Assembly (NCBI GenBank): GCA_019428905.1
Contig: JAHYJN010000017.1
Span: 1 to 50,548 of the forward strand
DNA length: 50,548 bases
Reading direction: 5' to 3'
DNA from: Candidatus Brevefilum sp.
GTDB lineage: Bacteria; Chloroflexota; Anaerolineae; Anaerolineales; Anaerolineaceae
In this document: one piece after another, positions 50,064-50,548 of the stretch
How positions within the stretch are numbered: the first letter of the stretch is position 1
How the letters are laid out: each line of letters starts with the position of its first letter
The notes under the pieces: model-generated
Seen by the model: the letters and a program-made list of their open reading frames with translations, nothing else
Databases searched by the model: none
Told to the model about the DNA's origin: nothing
Made by a program: the position numbers and the translations under genes

Positions 50064-50548
50064 TTAATCAAATCGCAACAAATCCAACACATCCCCCAGG
50101 CAGGCGGCAAACATCTCCTGCATGATGGTAGGGCCTGCCTTGTATGCCCCGCCAAAGGCGCCATCCCCATAGGTGAGCCGGGTGGCCGCTTTGCTAAGGA
50201 TGGTTTCTCCTGTGTCGGTTAGGGGTTTAATCTCCTCTGGCAATTCTGTAACCGTGGTGAAGTCAAAGGCTTCCATCCAGCTGCCGTGCTCGGTATCAAG
50301 CTGGTATTTTTTAGCGATCTCGGCAACAGTGGCCGTGGTCCACCAGGCATACCAGCGCAGCTCCAAATCGGGGAGCTGGTTCACTAGCTCCACCAAGTGG
50401 GTCTTGACGGGGGTATTGCCGCCGTGCCCGTTTAGAATCAGCACCTGCCGAAAACCAGCGCCGTATAGCGACCGCAAGATGTCTTCCACCACATCCAGGT
50501 AGGTGTGCAGCCTGAGGCTGATGGTACCGGGGTAATCCAGAAAGTAAG
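50064..50548 (-). CDS. Creatininase-family amidohydrolase, 5' part outside window
   Basis: The frame is open from the window edge and enters with YFLDYPGTISLRLHTYLDVV, so the N-terminus is missing here. GTG 50492 is only an internal codon. The stretch has FRQVLILNGHGGNTPV (metal/substrate loop), EHGSWMEAFDFT and GDGAFGG, typical of creatininase/creatinine amidohydrolase. Members hydrolyse cyclic amides, e.g. creatinine, mycofactocin precursors or FAPy intermediates; the substrate here is unknown. Confidence 0.9.
   Translation of the reverse strand, partial: YFLDYPGTISLRLHTYLDVVEDILRSLYGAGFRQVLILNGHGGNTPVKTHLVELVNQLPDLELRWYAWWTTATVAEIAKKYQLDTEHGSWMEAFDFTTVTELPEEIKPLTDTGETILSKAATRLTYGDGAFGGAYKAGPTIMQEMFAACLGDVLDLLRFD

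Overview
The window looks like a chromosomal segment of a Chloroflexota bacterium, most likely class Anaerolineae. The main clues are LysM proteins with long Thr-Pro (TPTPTP) linkers, several genes whose start codon lies only 6-9 nt after a TATAAT box (apparently leaderless), an SAM-I riboswitch before metK, and large polysaccharide clusters with several polyprenyl-phosphate glycosyl-1-phosphate transferases. This assignment is by gene style; no rRNA, tRNA or CRISPR array is visible.

Region 1 (1-15049, all minus strand) is an exopolysaccharide locus. In transcription order it holds a Wzz-type chain-length protein, a LysM/TPR protein, a sugar transferase with an inverted domain order, a LegB-like dehydratase, a sugar nucleotidyltransferase, a DegT-type aminotransferase, a full-length polyprenyl glycosylphosphotransferase, a small sugar transferase, then an AT-rich tail (methyltransferase, GNAT, sugar-transfer ATP-grasp, and a CapA-like protein cut by the window edge). 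Two decayed four-helix-bundle genes lie between these genes, each bounded by heptanucleotide repeats.

Region 2 (15.4-25.7 kb) is mostly housekeeping: a LysM lipoprotein and folP; a minus-strand run of DUF4332, CapA-type lipoprotein and a CarH-like MerR/B12 regulator; two convergent MFS transporters sharing a terminator; an ICMT-like methyltransferase and an MscS channel.

Region 3 (25.4-30.5 kb) is an accessory patch: a 76-aa orphan, a 268-bp MITE with 15-bp inverted ends and a 4-bp target duplication, a YefM-YoeB toxin-antitoxin operon with a visible operator, a DUF4256 gene, a small-ORF/nucleotidyltransferase pair with its own palindrome, an N-terminally deleted AAC(3) and a hydrolase lacking a normal 5' end.

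Region 4 (30.5-39.2 kb) carries a Zn-ribbon OB-fold protein, an apparent operon of a small protein, a YcaQ-like protein and a NUDIX-GNAT fusion followed by a free GNAT paralogue, then an opine-dehydrogenase-like gene next to a cobalamin-dependent mutase-like gene (the most intriguing metabolic pair here), and nagA.

Region 5 (39.7-50.5 kb) has riboswitch-controlled metK, an overlapping operon of two FemAB-type transferases and a D-cysteine desulfhydrase-like PLP enzyme, a second polysaccharide cluster (GT2, polyprenyl glycosylphosphotransferase, FlaA1/CapD-like dehydratase), a RidA protein, a DUF5680 protein and a partial creatininase. Three kinds of short repeat recur between genes: heptamer arrays, a roughly 100-bp palindromic element, and the MITE.
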